NCBI GenBank assembly: GCA_025506515.1
Contig: CM046442.1
Span: 107,156,849 to 107,220,848 of the forward strand
Origin: Flaveria trinervia
Taxonomy: Eukaryota; Streptophyta; Magnoliopsida; Asterales; Asteraceae
DNA: 64,000 nucleotides
Direction of reading: 5' to 3'
Of this stretch, positions 45,078 through 56,290 are shown one piece after another (position 1 is the stretch's first letter; every line of letters begins with the position of its first letter). The notes below the pieces were generated by a model. It had not been told where the DNA came from, did not search any database, and saw only the letters and a program-made list of their open reading frames with translations. Position numbers and translations under genes: made by a program.

Positions 45078-45973
45078 TGACAGGATCAGTGATCACAAGT
45101 TTGATGTTTATCAGAATATAAAGCAGCGGAATACACAACGAATTAGACAAATTGTAGCAAGCAAACAATATATGTAAGCGTTAAGATAGCATACGGTTAT
45201 AGGGAGAGAATATGAATTTCTGATTTCTAGGAATGTTTATAGATGGAGAATATTTCTAATCAAATCAATCAAACATTCCATTCAATTGCTCATATCGCTC
45301 ATGATTACAATGGGTTGTCACTCCTTATATAGAGTGCAACAGTCACTGCTGTTATCACGGAAAGTGACAACTGGCAGATCCAATACAGAAATAACTAAAT
45401 CTTAACAAACTACTGAAATGTTCACAACTACTGAGAACATATCAGCAAGTTAAGTACAAAATATAAAACTACTGAAACTACAACGACTGAAGAACAAGCT
45501 CTTCAGTCGTTTTACAAAACTACTGAAACATAAAACATAAAACTACTGATATCACAACTACTGAAGAAGTACTCTTCAGCAGTTGTGACAAACTACTGAG
45601 GCTTCAGTACTTGGTCTTCAGACTTTGACCTTCAGGCGTTTCATCAGCTGATGACTTCAGTAGATATCATCAGCTGATGTCTTCAGTCTTTGTCTTCAGA
45701 CTTTGTACATCAGTTGTTGATCTTCAGCACTTGTGAACTCTTCAGCTGTTGTGCTTCAGTACTTTGGTCTTTCAGCTTCAGCACTTGTGTCTTCAGCTGT
45801 TGTACTTCAGCACTTTGGTTCTTCAGCTGTTAAGGTCTTCAGCACTTGATCTTCAGCTGTTGAAGTCTTCAGCACTTGTCAAACTACTGATGAGGCTTTC
45901 AGCAGTTGTTGTGATACCGTGTGGGACTTAGAGATTTTCTGATCTTGGCTCATTGGTTCTTTTGGTCAAAAAA
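45078..45973 (-). repeat. 5' LTR of element E (896 bp)
   Basis: Plus-strand start TGACAGGATC; the other end reads GGTCAAAAAAA where the 3' LTR has GGTCCAACA, so this terminus has changed. A TATA-like TATATAAGG on the minus strand lies at 45323-45331. Motif cluster at 45410-45910. Confidence 0.92.
45323..45331 (-). promoter_or_regulatory. Probable TATA box of the E LTR
   Basis: TATATAAGG on the minus strand, identical at about 33700-33708 in the other LTR. Confidence 0.55.
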
Positions 45974-45978
45974 AATAG
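45974..45978 (+). other. Right target-site duplication of E (AATAG)
   Basis: Exact match to 33449-33453; C gag text resumes after it. Confidence 0.85.
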
Positions 45979-46400
45979 TTTCTCAACATGAGAAGGGAGA
46001 TCATGCTCCCAGTGTGGAAAGAGAGAGGAATCTTTATTAAAATTGTCCTCTATTATCAGACTCCTAGAAGAAAATGAACTTTATGATACGAAACCAAGTT
46101 CTTCGAAAAAGAGTTCTATTACTCCACCATTAAAGAATTAATCAAACCTAAGGTTCAAACGGTAAGATAGTAGTCTGATTTGTCACAAATAGGCCCTACA
46201 CAAACTGTCTTATGGAAAGAAAAGTCAAGTCCATTGTTCTGATAATTGAGGAACAATAAGAAGAATATATGCCCTCACCTCAAATGGACAATTGGGTCGA
46301 GTTTAGATTTTTGTGAATGACTCTAGGTAAACCAAACAGTTAAGGTTGTGTACCAAACCTAAACGATAATTTTCTTCGAATATGCAAGGTGTCAGTTATA
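45979..46400 (+). pseudogene. gag: Gag of element C, C-terminal part
   Basis: Resumes with Arg-Ser-Cys-Ser-Gln-Cys-Gly-Lys, the first half of the second zinc knuckle (about 46000-46025); the His and last Cys are blurred by frame slips. The same place in G reads Cys-Tyr-Asn-Cys ... His ... Cys at 61057-61098. The text ends in Val-Pro-Asn-Leu-Asn near 46350-46365, matching the gag end of G. No continuous frame. Confidence 0.72.
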
Positions 46401-47870
46401 GTGCAATCACAAATACCTGGATTGTTGATAGTAGGGCGTTAGGCACATGACGGGAATGTCCTCTCCTTTAATGTCAAAAAAATAAGGGGGAATGTTCATT
46501 GCTGGAAATAAAGGAGGATACATCACCGCTCAAGGCAAAGTGGGAAACCAGAAAGTAAAGTTTGATAACATCAACTACGTTTAACAACTACATAATAACT
46601 TGCTTTCAGTATCCCAGATATGTGACAAAGGATTCAAAGTTGTTTTGGACAACAAGAAGTGCTACATATTGAAGAAGGATTACATTATCCCGGAGGACCA
46701 ATCTTAATGTCAGCTTCAAGATATAATGACTTATATGTCTTGGATCTATCAAAAGCCTCCACAACTGATCATCGAGTTCAATGCTTCGTGTCAAATGCAA
46801 CTGAAGGGACTCGATCTCCTGGCATAGGAGAATGGGACACATAAATCCACGGAAGATGAATCATCTAATCTAGAATGATTTAGTGAATGGAGTAAATATT
46901 GAGAATTTTCAACTTCTGGATTTTTGTGTAGCATGTAATAAAGGTAAATAGACCAAGAAGTCTCACAAGGAAAAGAAAGTAAATTCCATTGACCTGTCTC
47001 TCGAACTTCTACACATGGATCTGTTTGGTCCTGTCAGCACCAAGAGCATCACTGGTGATTTGTACTATTATGTAGTCACTGATGACTAGTCAAGATTCTC
47101 TTGGGTAATGTTTCTGAAATCCAAATCAGAGACAGTTGAATCATTTATACAGCTAGGACTATATTGGAGTCTCTCTAAAAGCTTAAAGTGCGGTAGATTC
47201 GCTCAGACAACGGCACAGAGTTCAAAAACCAGTGGATGGAGCATTCTGCAAAGAGAAAGGAATTGTAAACTAGTTCACATCTACCTACACTCCACAAATG
47301 AATGGAGTTGTTGAATGAAGAACAAGAGCTTGATAGAGACAACAAGAACGATGCAAGAACGATGCTAGCCGACTCGAAACTGCCATCCAATTTTGGAACG
47401 ATGTAGTTGCCCATGCATGTTACACCCTCAATCGAGTCTTGGTGGTCAAACGTCATGGTAAAACATGGTATGAGTTGCTCCAGCGACAAAAACCTAATCT
47501 GGAGTATCTCAAACCATTTGGCGCACCATGTACGCTGCTGAAGAATTCTCAGTCAGGGAAGTTTAGTGAGAAGGCTGATGAAGGGATATTTCTAGGATAC
47601 AATATACCAAACAAGAGAGTTAATAACATCAACTGGTCAAGTAGAAATATGGTGCAACATTGACGTTCAGAGATACACCACCCCCTGCTGGAAAGGGACC
47701 CACATTCTTCTTCGACTATGATGGATTCTTTAAGTCCTTCAACATCCCTCTCTCCCCTCCTGATGATGAGTTAGCAACCAAAATGATGTACAATGTCTTA
47801 AACAGACCATCACTAGACTCGACAATATTAGTTTCACAAGGTGAATCTTCTAGTTAGTTAGGGGGAGCAC
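46401..47870 (+). pseudogene. pol: Protease and integrase of element C
   Basis: Protease site near 46418-46440 reads Trp-Ile-Val-Asp-Ser-Arg, where Gly is expected after Ser. The pre-integrase domain follows (Tyr-Val-Leu-Asp-Leu-Ser-Lys-Ala-Ser near 46734). Integrase core has His-Met-Asp-Leu-Phe-Gly-Pro at 47014-47034 with the first Asp kept, a TAG in place of Tyr near 47088, and the second Asp region near 47205 in a shifted frame ('cagacaacggcacagag'). The third block near 47300 has 'gttgaatga', a stop after Val-Glu. C-terminal Phe-Gly-Ala-Pro-Cys near 47520. Matched throughout by G (61478-62640). Dead. Confidence 0.83.
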
Positions 47871-49784
47871 TTGATGTAAGCGCCTCCTACTCTGACGATA
47901 AAGAAGTGGAGAATGATCAGGTGGATCAGGAGGAACAGGTTCTGCTACTGAAAATTACACATGCATTAGATGGTGATGCCTCTGACTCTTCAGAACCTTA
48001 CACTCAAATGGTTATAGATACTGAACTGAGAATTCCAAATCTAGATCAGGAAGTAGTTGTTCCCACCACTCCCCGATCTCGACTAAATGTATATCATCCT
48101 CTGGAAAACATCATAGGGGATTTATAATAGGGAGTACAGACATGAAATCAACTATACTCAGCTGATTATGCCTCAGTCATGAAAAAATGCTATCTTCACG
48201 ATGGTGCCTATCGATGTTTTGTGTCTCAATTTGACCCAACATGTGTAAGTGAAGCCTTAAACATGAGGCATGGGTTAGTGACATGTAAGAAGAACTCCTT
48301 CAATTCATGAAGCTAAAAGTATGGACACGGTGGATAGACCAAAAGGTGCTAAGGTAATTAGCACCAAATGGGTCTTGAAGGGCAAGAAAGAAGACCAAGG
48401 GGTCATAATCAGAAACAAGGCTCGACTTGTCGTTCAAGGTTTTAGACAAGTCAAATTAATTGATTACAATGAAGTGTTTGCACCTGTGGCTAGAATGGAA
48501 GCAATCTGTATCTTCCTAGCCTATGCATCTTATATGAAGACCAATGTTTATCAACTAGATGTCAAGAGTGCGTTGCTTCATGGTGAGATCCGTGAGACAG
48601 TGTATGTTAGTCAACCCGAAGGATTTGAGGATCCTTATCATCTCGACAGAGTTTACAAGCTTGATAAGGCTCTTTACGGGCTTCATCAAGCCCCAAGAGC
48701 ATGGTATGAGAAGCTCTTAACTCATCTGGTGAAACACGGTTTTCGCATGGGAGTTATTGACAACACACTGTTTATCAAAGAAAAGGATGGCGACTTACTG
48801 CTAATACAGATTTATGTTAATGACATAATCTTTGGTTCCAAAAAAGAAGAGTTATCTAAAAAATTTGAATCTGTCATGAAATTAGAATTTGAGATGAGTG
48901 CAATGGGGGAGATGAAGTTCTTCCTAGGATTACAGGTGGATTAGACACCAAAAGGAATCTTCCTGCACTAGACTCAATATGTAGGGGACATCCTTAGTCG
49001 GTTTGATATGGAGAATTCTTCAGCTACTAGAACTCCACTTTCCACGAACCACGATGTGGCACCCGATAAAAATGGTGATCTGGTTGATGCTACAATGTAT
49101 AGAGGAATGATTGGATCCCTTATGTATCTCACAACATCTCATCTTGATATCATGTATGCAACGTGTCTTTGTTCCAGATATTCGACAAAACCGAAAGTCA
49201 ACCATCTCATAGGTGTTAAATGGATTTTTTGTTATCTGAAGGGTACTCCAACACTCAGGTTGTGGTATCCTCATGATGATGATTTTGAGCTTACAGCGTA
49301 TAGTGACTCGGATTATGGTGGTTGCAAAATGAGTTACAAGTCAACATCACTAGGATGTTAGTTCTTTGGTAGACGGTTAGTCACCTGGTAGTGTAAGAAG
49401 CAGACCTCCGTTGCTCTATCAACATGTGAAGCTGAATACGTTGCTGCTGCAAGTTTCTATTCACAAATCATCTGGATTCAACAGCAAATGCGTGACTACG
49501 ATTTGCAATTTTCTAATACTCCTATCTATGTTGATAATTCTGTTGCTTTGGGCATAGCAAAAAATCCAGTTCAACATCCTAAAACTAAACACATCGGTAT
49601 TAAGTATCACTTAATACGTGACTGTTTTGAAAAGCAATTAATCGATGTGGTTAAAATAAATACGGATTTTCAACGCGCTAACCTCTACACAAAGGAAATT
49701 GATAAACCTAGGTTTTTATATCTATTAGAGGTTAATGGCGTGAAAAAGAAAAGTGATGTGATTTCAGAGGAAGAAAATGCCTAG
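47871..49784 (+). pseudogene. pol: RT and RNase H of element C
   Basis: After an acidic linker (47871-48320), RT reads openly from 48321 to 48944: Lys-Trp-Val-Leu-Lys-Gly, Phe-Ala-Pro-Val-Ala-Arg-Met-Glu-Ala, Gln-Leu-Asp-Val-Lys, Gln-Ala-Pro-Arg-Ala-Trp-Tyr. The catalytic box at 48813-48824 is Tyr-Val-Asn-Asp, one catalytic Asp changed to Asn. A TAG at about 48942 replaces a codon that is CAG in G. RNase H (49008-49784) has Ser-Asp-Ser-Asp-Tyr-Gly-Gly, Cys-Glu-Ala-Glu-Tyr and Val-Asp-Asn-Ser, with further TAG stops near 49360 and 49389. Normal end at 49784. Confidence 0.87.
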
Positions 49785-49805
49785 TCCGACATTCTTTATT
49801 TTTAA

Positions 49806-49840
49806 TCTTCATTTTATTTTATTTTATTTTATTTTCCTAT
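49806..49840 (+). repeat. TTTTA microsatellite
   Basis: Five to six copies of ATTTT just after C pol. Confidence 0.8.
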
Positions 49841-50469
49841 ATATTAAAATACAAAAACACAAAAATATTTTGGTTTTAGAATTTTAGGGGGAGAATAGGT
49901 TAGATTAGTATTAATTAGCTGCTTTATTTAATTACTTAAAAAACGAGGGAGAAGGACAGCTTAGCTAAAAGGAAATTAATCAAATCTGCGATACTGACTC
50001 AACGTTTATGGAAAATGATAGTACACACGGAACAGATTGTTTGGGACTTCAAAAGAGCTTAACTGATTAAGTTGCAAAATTCAAAGTTGAAGTCTGAAAA
50101 GTCTAAGCAAGATAAAAGGAAAAATGATAGTAAAACTAGTATGCTACCAAGGTAACATAGAGAAAGTAGACCTAGAGGCTGCTAGTTCATTATATGATGT
50201 GTTGGTAGATTCAACACAATAGATAAATAGACCTCATTGGTGGTTTAACATTCAAACTAAGTTGTTCAACTTGCTGTGGGTTTCCATCTTATCCCTGGTT
50301 AGCACAATCAACACAGTTCCAATAAGGGGTGAAAAGCAAAATAAACGCCATAAATGTGTGTGGACGACCATAAAAATTGAGCAAAGCACATGGAAAAATG
50401 CAAAATGCAATAAAGCTAATAGCTTATGTTGTTGGTGTGTTATGTGCTAAAATAAAATAAATGCTCTAA

Positions 50470-50610
50470 CAAAAAGATAGGTTGTGTGCCTCTCTGCTAT
50501 GCAGTAGCACTGACCTGAGGATAAGCATAACCTAAATATTCTAGAATTCATTATTGTTTGTGTCTTTCTACTGTGCGATGGCACTGACCTGAGGCTTAGC
50601 ATCTCTTTGA
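50470..50610 (+). repeat. Two-copy imperfect repeat, about 86-bp spacing
   Basis: 'tagcactgacctgaggataagcat' near 50504 and 'tggcactgacctgaggcttagcat' near 50578, each preceded by a similar 'tgtgt...ctctgctatgc/ttctactgtgc' stretch. Confidence 0.65.
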
Positions 50611-51183
50611 AAGCTCTTAGAATAGTTCTTCTTGAAATATACCCGTAGACCGCTGAAAAATCTCCCGAGGAATGTTGATTACCATATAAGCGTGGGATCC
50701 ACAAAATGCTTGTTGAAATAATTAAACTTTAACTCATCACCAATATGTGTCAAAAATCTATGTATGGATTTAAGAGGACAAGCATACTGACAATCATCAG
50801 GAGCTGCGGTTCTTGAAAGTCAAAATAACTATGTGCATCTTGTAGTTCTAGTATGATTTCCTAAAATTGCTATTGACTCTCAGTCAAAACAAAAATCTAG
50901 CATCAAAATAGTTTATTAAAATGTCCCAAATGATTCTGATATACCTGTATGATTCCATAATGAATTGTACAAGAAATGATGAAATTTAATTGAAGTTGTG
51001 CTGTCCAGGAAGTAAAATCGGTTAGAAGTACTCTAATAGGTTAAATCCGTCTCCATTCAAAATACAAAAATATGTGTTGGTTTTGTTTTTAAATTTTTAG
51101 TTCTTTTTATTTATTTATTTTTAGTCATTTGGTAGGTAAAAGTCGGACTATCCATCTAAATTCAATCTATAAATCACTCACTA

Positions 51184-51380
51184 AAAGGGGTCACGTCTGA
51201 GGTGACCAATCGGGGTTTTAAGTTAAAAGGATCACATCTGAGGTGATCAACGTTTTTAAAATTAAAAAGGACACGTCTGAGGTGATCATCAGTTTTTAAA
51301 ATTAAGAAGGTCATGTCTAAGGTGATCAACAGTTTGTCACATTATAAAGGTCATGTTTGAGATGATCAACGGTCATAATG
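51184..51380 (+). repeat. Five-copy 40-bp tandem repeat
   Basis: Units start near 51184, 51226, 51265, 51305 and 51346, with the core AAGGTCACGTCTGAGGTGAT. Spacer bases are T/A-rich (gtttttaaaatta). Inside the post-pol gap of C. Confidence 0.85.
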
Positions 51381-51429
51381 TGTTATCTATAGTTAACAAG
51401 TGAAGTTTTGGAAAGTGCATGAGGTCAAA

Positions 51430-51730
51430 CTCATAAGTCTTAGCCATTCGCATGACTGGACCATAAGTATGGACCAGTCGCATGATTGGATCATGAGTAT
51501 GAGCCAATCGCATAATTAAATCATACGTATGGACCAGATGTACGATTGGACCATAAGCATGGATAAATCTATGCGATTGCATCACCAGAATGAATCAATC
51601 GCAGGAATGGAGGTGACTGACTGAGTCTGTTGCACGACTGAACCCCAGTCGCATGAATGGATGTGACCGACTGAGCCAGTCGCACGAATGACACGTGCGA
51701 ATAGTTCCAATCGCATGACTGAAGATAAAA
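51430..51730 (+). repeat. CAGTCGCA(C/T)GACTGA motif cluster 1, element C gap
   Basis: About 12 degenerate copies (CAGTCGCATGATTG, CAATCGCATAAT, CAGTCGCACGAATG and others), spaced about 25 bp, both orientations. Confidence 0.75.
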
Positions 51731-52069
51731 TCAGTATAAATAGGGTGAAGTCGGTCGCACATTCTCATCACCCTTCAATTGCTCCCAAATCACACGAAAG
51801 CCAAGTTACTCTTCCAAAATTGGATTTCATTGATTTTGAACTGTGATTGTGATACTAACGTGTACTCTCTTCATCTGCAGGTACTTAGTGACAGAAATTG
51901 CACAAAATGTTTGGTTTAATCAAGCCCTAATGACCTAAATTGGTCAAAAACATTAACCATGACTAAGATGTCAAAATAAACTACCAAAATGGACAAAATC
52001 AATAATTTAAAGAATATTTGGTGTTATTTTGAGTGTTTGTGAGTCTAATGAGTCTAACCACGATTGAGC

Positions 52070-52245
52070 TGGGCGTCTGACTCAATCGCACGAATGAATC
52101 ATGCGTATGAGTTCAATCGCACGACTGGGTCAACCGCACGGGACAGTATACGACTAAACCCAGTCATAGGCTCAATCGTACGACTGAGCTCAATCGCACG
52201 ACTAAGACTTAGTCGTATTATCCATTCGCACGATTGAGCAAACTG
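52070..52245 (+). repeat. CAATCGCACGACTGA motif cluster 2, element C gap
   Basis: About eight copies just before the extra ORF, including a perfect inverted repeat CGACTAAG-A-CTTAGTCG at 52199-52215. Confidence 0.78.
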
Positions 52246-52319
52246 ATTCAAGTTCCTTAAAATTCAAATGCCATCATTCACACAATTTCTAACGTATATG
52301 TATCATGTGTTATAGAAAC

Positions 52320-55300
52320 ATGACGAGTAGATGGACTATGAGCACGAAGCACAATCTTTGTGCTCATCTTGACGTCACATCCCGGAACGCTTCTGAGTTC
52401 GCGGGGATTATTACATTTTTACGGAGATCAAGGATCTTCAAGGCTATCTCTAGTCTGTGCACACCATATAGATTGATTCAGCAGGCTTTTTGGGAAAGCG
52501 CTATAGTAAACAGGTCTGTTGAGCCTCATCTCACGTTATATTTTTCATCAGGAGATAGAGATCAGCGAGGAAGATCTGAGGAGGATATTAGAGTTGGGTG
52601 ATGATGGTGACTGCGCAACCAGGTTGCATCCACTAAAGGTTCGAGGATGTTTTTTCAGGTATGCTCAACAAGAGCAACCTGTGCCCCCAGTTCAAGTACT
52701 TGGCCCATGTGCTGCTGAAGTGCATAGCCTCAAAGAAGGGAGGCTTTGATGAGATGTCTGATTAGATCCAGAAAGCTTACGTGGCTCTGGTACTGAATCA
52801 TCCATTCAGTTTCTCTGGGATGATATTCACGTACATGGTAAGAATATAGAGCCAAAGGCAAAGAAGGCTTCTGCATGTATCCTCGTTTCCTGTAGATGAT
52901 TATTCACCACAAGCTTCCTTTGCTGCCAAGGGAAGAGATGATGTTATCACACTTGAGGTTATGGATGACACCACCCTTGGGAGGATGAAGGTGTACCGGC
53001 ACAAGCAGGTGAAGCCCCCGGTGAGGATATTGTTTGGGCATCTAGCACGGGAGGACTACATGGCGTCCGCTCGTAAGAAGTGGCGTCACGATGACAGTGA
53101 TTCCGATACTGAGCCTATTGTTTTTTCCCCCGACGATGATGATGAAGATGACAGTGAAGATGGTGGAGATACTTGCCCCACTCCATCTAGGGTGACTCCT
53201 ACTGATATATCATCTCCACCATCCACTCAGGATGGAGCTAAGAGAGCTGCATTCTGCCAAGACTTCTTGCAAGAGGAGGAGGAAGAGTCAAATGAGGAAC
53301 CGCTGGTAAGGACAGTGGGTAGTAAGGTTGTTGCCACGGAGAGAGGGATTGCGGCAGTTGGTGGATGCCAGGGTAAGTCTGGGGATGTTGCTACTGTTGA
53401 TACTGATCCATCATACATCCCTGACCATGCCGTCAGTCCAAGGGGAACATCCTCTTCTAAGGGCTCAATGAAGAAGAGGATGGCTCAGTCCCATGGCATG
53501 AAGAGCAAGAGGAGGAGGATTACATTGATTACCCCCACATCCACCACAGCTACCACCGCTACTACCACACCCCCTATCACCACTACCACACCCCCTACCA
53601 CCACAATCACACCACCTACCACCACTACCACAACCACCCCTTCACCATCAACTCCTATTCCACCACCCATATTCACCACATCCACCACCACCGCCACCCA
53701 ATGAGCCGGGACTTCTACAAAAGTCCCAATAAGCCATGGACCCACTCTACACTCTATCGGGGTAGAGGAACAGCTAGCCAAACTAACCCGGATGGGGCTA
53801 AAGCTGCTAGCTACCGATGAGCAAAGAGCTACATAGCTAAATCAGCTTTGAAGCATAATGCTACTCAAGCTCAATAGATTACATAGCTACAGGAACATAA
53901 TGCACATTCTGTTCAAAGGATAGAGGAGCTAGAGAGAAAGAACAAGAAGATCATGCTCAGGCTGAAAGGATCCAAAGATAAGCCTTTAAAGATCAAGGAA
54001 GGTAATGATGATGATGATGATGATAAGGTTGATTCTGGTGAAGAAGATAAGGGTGATGATGAAGGACTGAGTGGAAAGAAGAGAGGGGATAATGATGATG
54101 ATGATGAAGAAGGTGATGTTGCTGCATCAGCCTTTGGTCAGGGTCAAGAAAGGCGTACTAAGAGAGCTCAAGATCAAGGAGCATCGTCTTTAGCTCCTCG
54201 AGTTGAAGAATTGACCGATCAAGATAAAAGTACAGATTAGATGTTTTGTATTTAGAAAACTTTTGTTCTTGATTCAAATATTACATTGATGTAATTAATG
54301 ATTATCTATGTTTATCTATGCTTAAATGTCTGATTAACTACTAATGATTGATGTGTTAAATGTTTAAATCAAGTAGATAAAACTTCCCAGCAAGATGAAT
54401 ATGATATTTCTCCTCTTCAGCAAATCAAGTCTCAATTCACAATGATTCTTAATTTGCAAGGGATTGTGAGAAGGTTAGTGAGCTACACTCCCAAAGAAGG
54501 AGAAATCATACACGACCTGACCGGTGAGCAACTTGCAGAGATGTTCAGACTGAATCCTGATGAGCTCGTCAAAGACGCTCCAAAGGTCGATGTTATGAGT
54601 GATGATGAGCTGAACGATGTTAATGAAATAGAGATAGAGGATGTCACGTCTAATCACTATCTAGAGTACACTGACCGAGGGGGAAATGTGATCCCCGACT
54701 TGGGTGACACTCTTGGCAGTGCTACATTTGAAAAACTAGATGAGATGGAGAAAGAAAAGGATAAGGATGAAAGCCAAACCCAAGCCTTGGATGCAGATGT
54801 TGACATAAAGAAGGCTGAATAGGCAGCTTATTTTGCTGAACTTAGAGCCCAACGCATAGCTCAAAAGCAAAATGCCTACACCAAAATCTACAACATCAAG
54901 AAACATCTAAAGGTGTCTGGCAAGATTATTGCGTGGGTGTATTTTGAGGATTTAAATGTTTATGCTGTAAAAAGGGAGAAGGGAATAGAGTACTTCAGTT
55001 ATCCACATGATTTGAAGACTCTCCCAGGTTTTGAGCTCAACCAACTGGCATGCTTAAATCTGCTATATGCTGATCCTAGAAAGATGTCAGGTTGGTTTGA
55101 GGCTGCTCTAAAGAAGGAATACCACACCAGATGGGTAAACTTCAGACTTTAACAACTAAAGAGGTACATCCGAAGGTCTGAAATGGATCCCATATCTGGA
55201 AAGCCTAAAGTAGTGCTGAAATGGAGTGCCCCGCGCACAATGTCCAAGATTCCCTTACGGGAAATGCCTCAGGACTTCACTTCACACTTCAAATGGTGGT

Positions 55301-55581
55301 ATTATGACTGGAGAATAGGTGAAGCGGTCATAGTTCTAAATAGAGAGGGCAAAATGGAAACTATTCAGGTATTCGAACCAATGTGGCTTACCAACTTGTC
55401 TGCAGAAGATGTCTACACATTGTACAAGTGGCCACTATTCTATGACTAGCAAGATATTGTACAAGCTCTTCAATTCTAGAATATTATACGACTCTGTTTT
55501 GCATTTGAAATACACGCAGGAGTTACAAGAGAGGAGAAGTACAAGAGGTTTGAGGAGCTTATGAAGAATGTCAGACGTTAA
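52320..55581 (+). pseudogene. Extra (post-pol) ORF of element C, function unknown
   Basis: Likely start ATG 52320 or 52337. The N-terminal part (52337-52500; Lys-His-Asn-Leu-Cys-Ala-His-Leu, Ser-Ala/Cys-Thr-Pro-Tyr, Ala-Phe-Trp-Glu-Ser) follows the same plan as the D/E protein: a His-Asn-x-x-Ala-x-Leu start and a Gln-(Ala)-Phe-Trp motif about 50 residues on. The middle has an acidic Ser/Asp part (53090-53180), a Thr/Pro-rich tract from an ACC microsatellite (53525-53700) and an Asp/Glu-rich part (54000-54120). The C-terminal part (54440-55449) has Trp-Val-Tyr, Gly-Ile-Glu and a Trp-Trp-Tyr-Tyr-Asp-Trp motif and ends near 55581. Several stops and shifts. No enzyme motif or membrane span. Confidence 0.68.
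53525..53700 (+). repeat. ACC/CCACCA microsatellite coding Thr/Pro
   Basis: Imperfect CACCAC/ACCACC repeats coding a long Thr/Pro run in the middle of the extra ORF of C. Confidence 0.8.
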
Positions 55582-55595
55582 AGTAAACTAGGCCT

Positions 55596-55606
55596 AAGGG
55601 GGAGTT
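55596..55606 (+). promoter_or_regulatory. Polypurine tract of element C
   Basis: AAGGGGGAGTT right before the 3' LTR. Confidence 0.9.
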
Positions 55607-56290
55607 TGTTGATACATATGTACCTAGTTTATGAGCTTAAAGTAAATGTCTGTCATGTCTTACACATATGTAATGAATGAGTTGGATGAAATATATGTGG
55701 TTGATGCTTATAATGTTTAATGTTTCATTGTATTATTGTGTGATAAAGTATAATGAACTTACTATCTAGGTTTGAGGTTGTTGTGCATAGTTCTTAGTCA
55801 TAATGATTGAGAAATGTGTTCAAACTTAGTCGTATGAGTCTTCATTTGAATGGCCATACGCATGAATATCTCATGCTAATAGACCATTCGCACTACTGAA
55901 CCAGGAGAGTGGATTAGTCGCACGATTGAGACATCAGATTGACTCAGGCACATGACTGAACCTTCAGTCATGCGTATGGATCACTCGCATGATTCAGTCG
56001 TACGAATGAAAGCCCATAACCTATAAATACCACCTAATTGAAGAATTCGAAACACTTGAAGACTTTTGACACATACTCATAACCTAGCCGTCCATAGCAT
56101 CCAGAAAGCCTGTTCCAAGTTCATAGTTTGCATCTGATCTTATTCTACTCGTTCTTAAAGTTTCTTTAATCGTTATATTGATCGGGATTGCGTTCTCACT
56201 GATTGGATCGACAATCAAATAGGATTCCGCACTATTTGATCTGGTTTCACGCATTATGAGTTAGTACTCTGTACGTACACGGTCCTAACA
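55607..56290 (+). repeat. 3' LTR of element C (684 bp)
   Basis: TGTTGATACATATG to GGTCCTAACA. Carries the TATA box at 56022-56029 and TCGCACGATTGAG motifs at 55880-56000. Strongly diverged from the 5' LTR. Confidence 0.9.

Larger units (their letters stand above)
33454..45973 (-). mobile_element. Element E: young, nearly intact Ty1/copia (Sirevirus-like), minus strand
   Basis: Complete 12.5-kb element inserted in the gag of C with perfect AATAG duplications. Both LTRs are 896 bp and almost identical by eye. Layout as in D: LTR, primer site, gag, pol, hairpin array, extra ORF, polypurine tract, LTR. It holds the longest frame in the window, 900 codons of integrase-RT-RNase H. Gag and the integrase N-terminus each have one frame break, and the extra ORF has several. 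Confidence 0.95.
49785..52319 (+). other. Noncoding gap between pol and extra ORF of element C
   Basis: 2.5 kb without a coding frame. It starts with a TTTTA microsatellite and holds a two-copy repeat (50470-50610), a five-copy tandem repeat (51184-51380) and two clusters of TCGCACGACTGA motifs (51430-51730, 52070-52245). Compare the 0.7-kb gap in B, D and E, which also holds palindromes. Confidence 0.7.
17441..56290 (+). mobile_element. Element C: Sirevirus-like Ty1/copia, interrupted by D and E
   Basis: Pieces 17441-17731, 30112-33453 and 45974-56290 join into one plus-strand element of about 14 kb with LTRs starting TGTTGA and ending CCTAACA, a primer site, gag, pol, a 2.5-kb repeat-rich gap, an extra ORF and a polypurine tract. 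Its two LTRs have diverged much more than those of D and E, in line with its being the older host of both. All coding regions are broken. G is a second member of the family. Confidence 0.88.

Noticed and set aside
52961..53704. Host nuclear protein with acidic domain
   Set aside because: It lies in line between pol and the polypurine tract of C and matches the plan of the extra ORF; acidic and Thr/Pro runs come from microsatellites.
53485..53781. Val-rich membrane-like ORF on the minus strand
   Set aside because: Reverse reading of the ACC microsatellite gives Val/Gly runs; an artefact.
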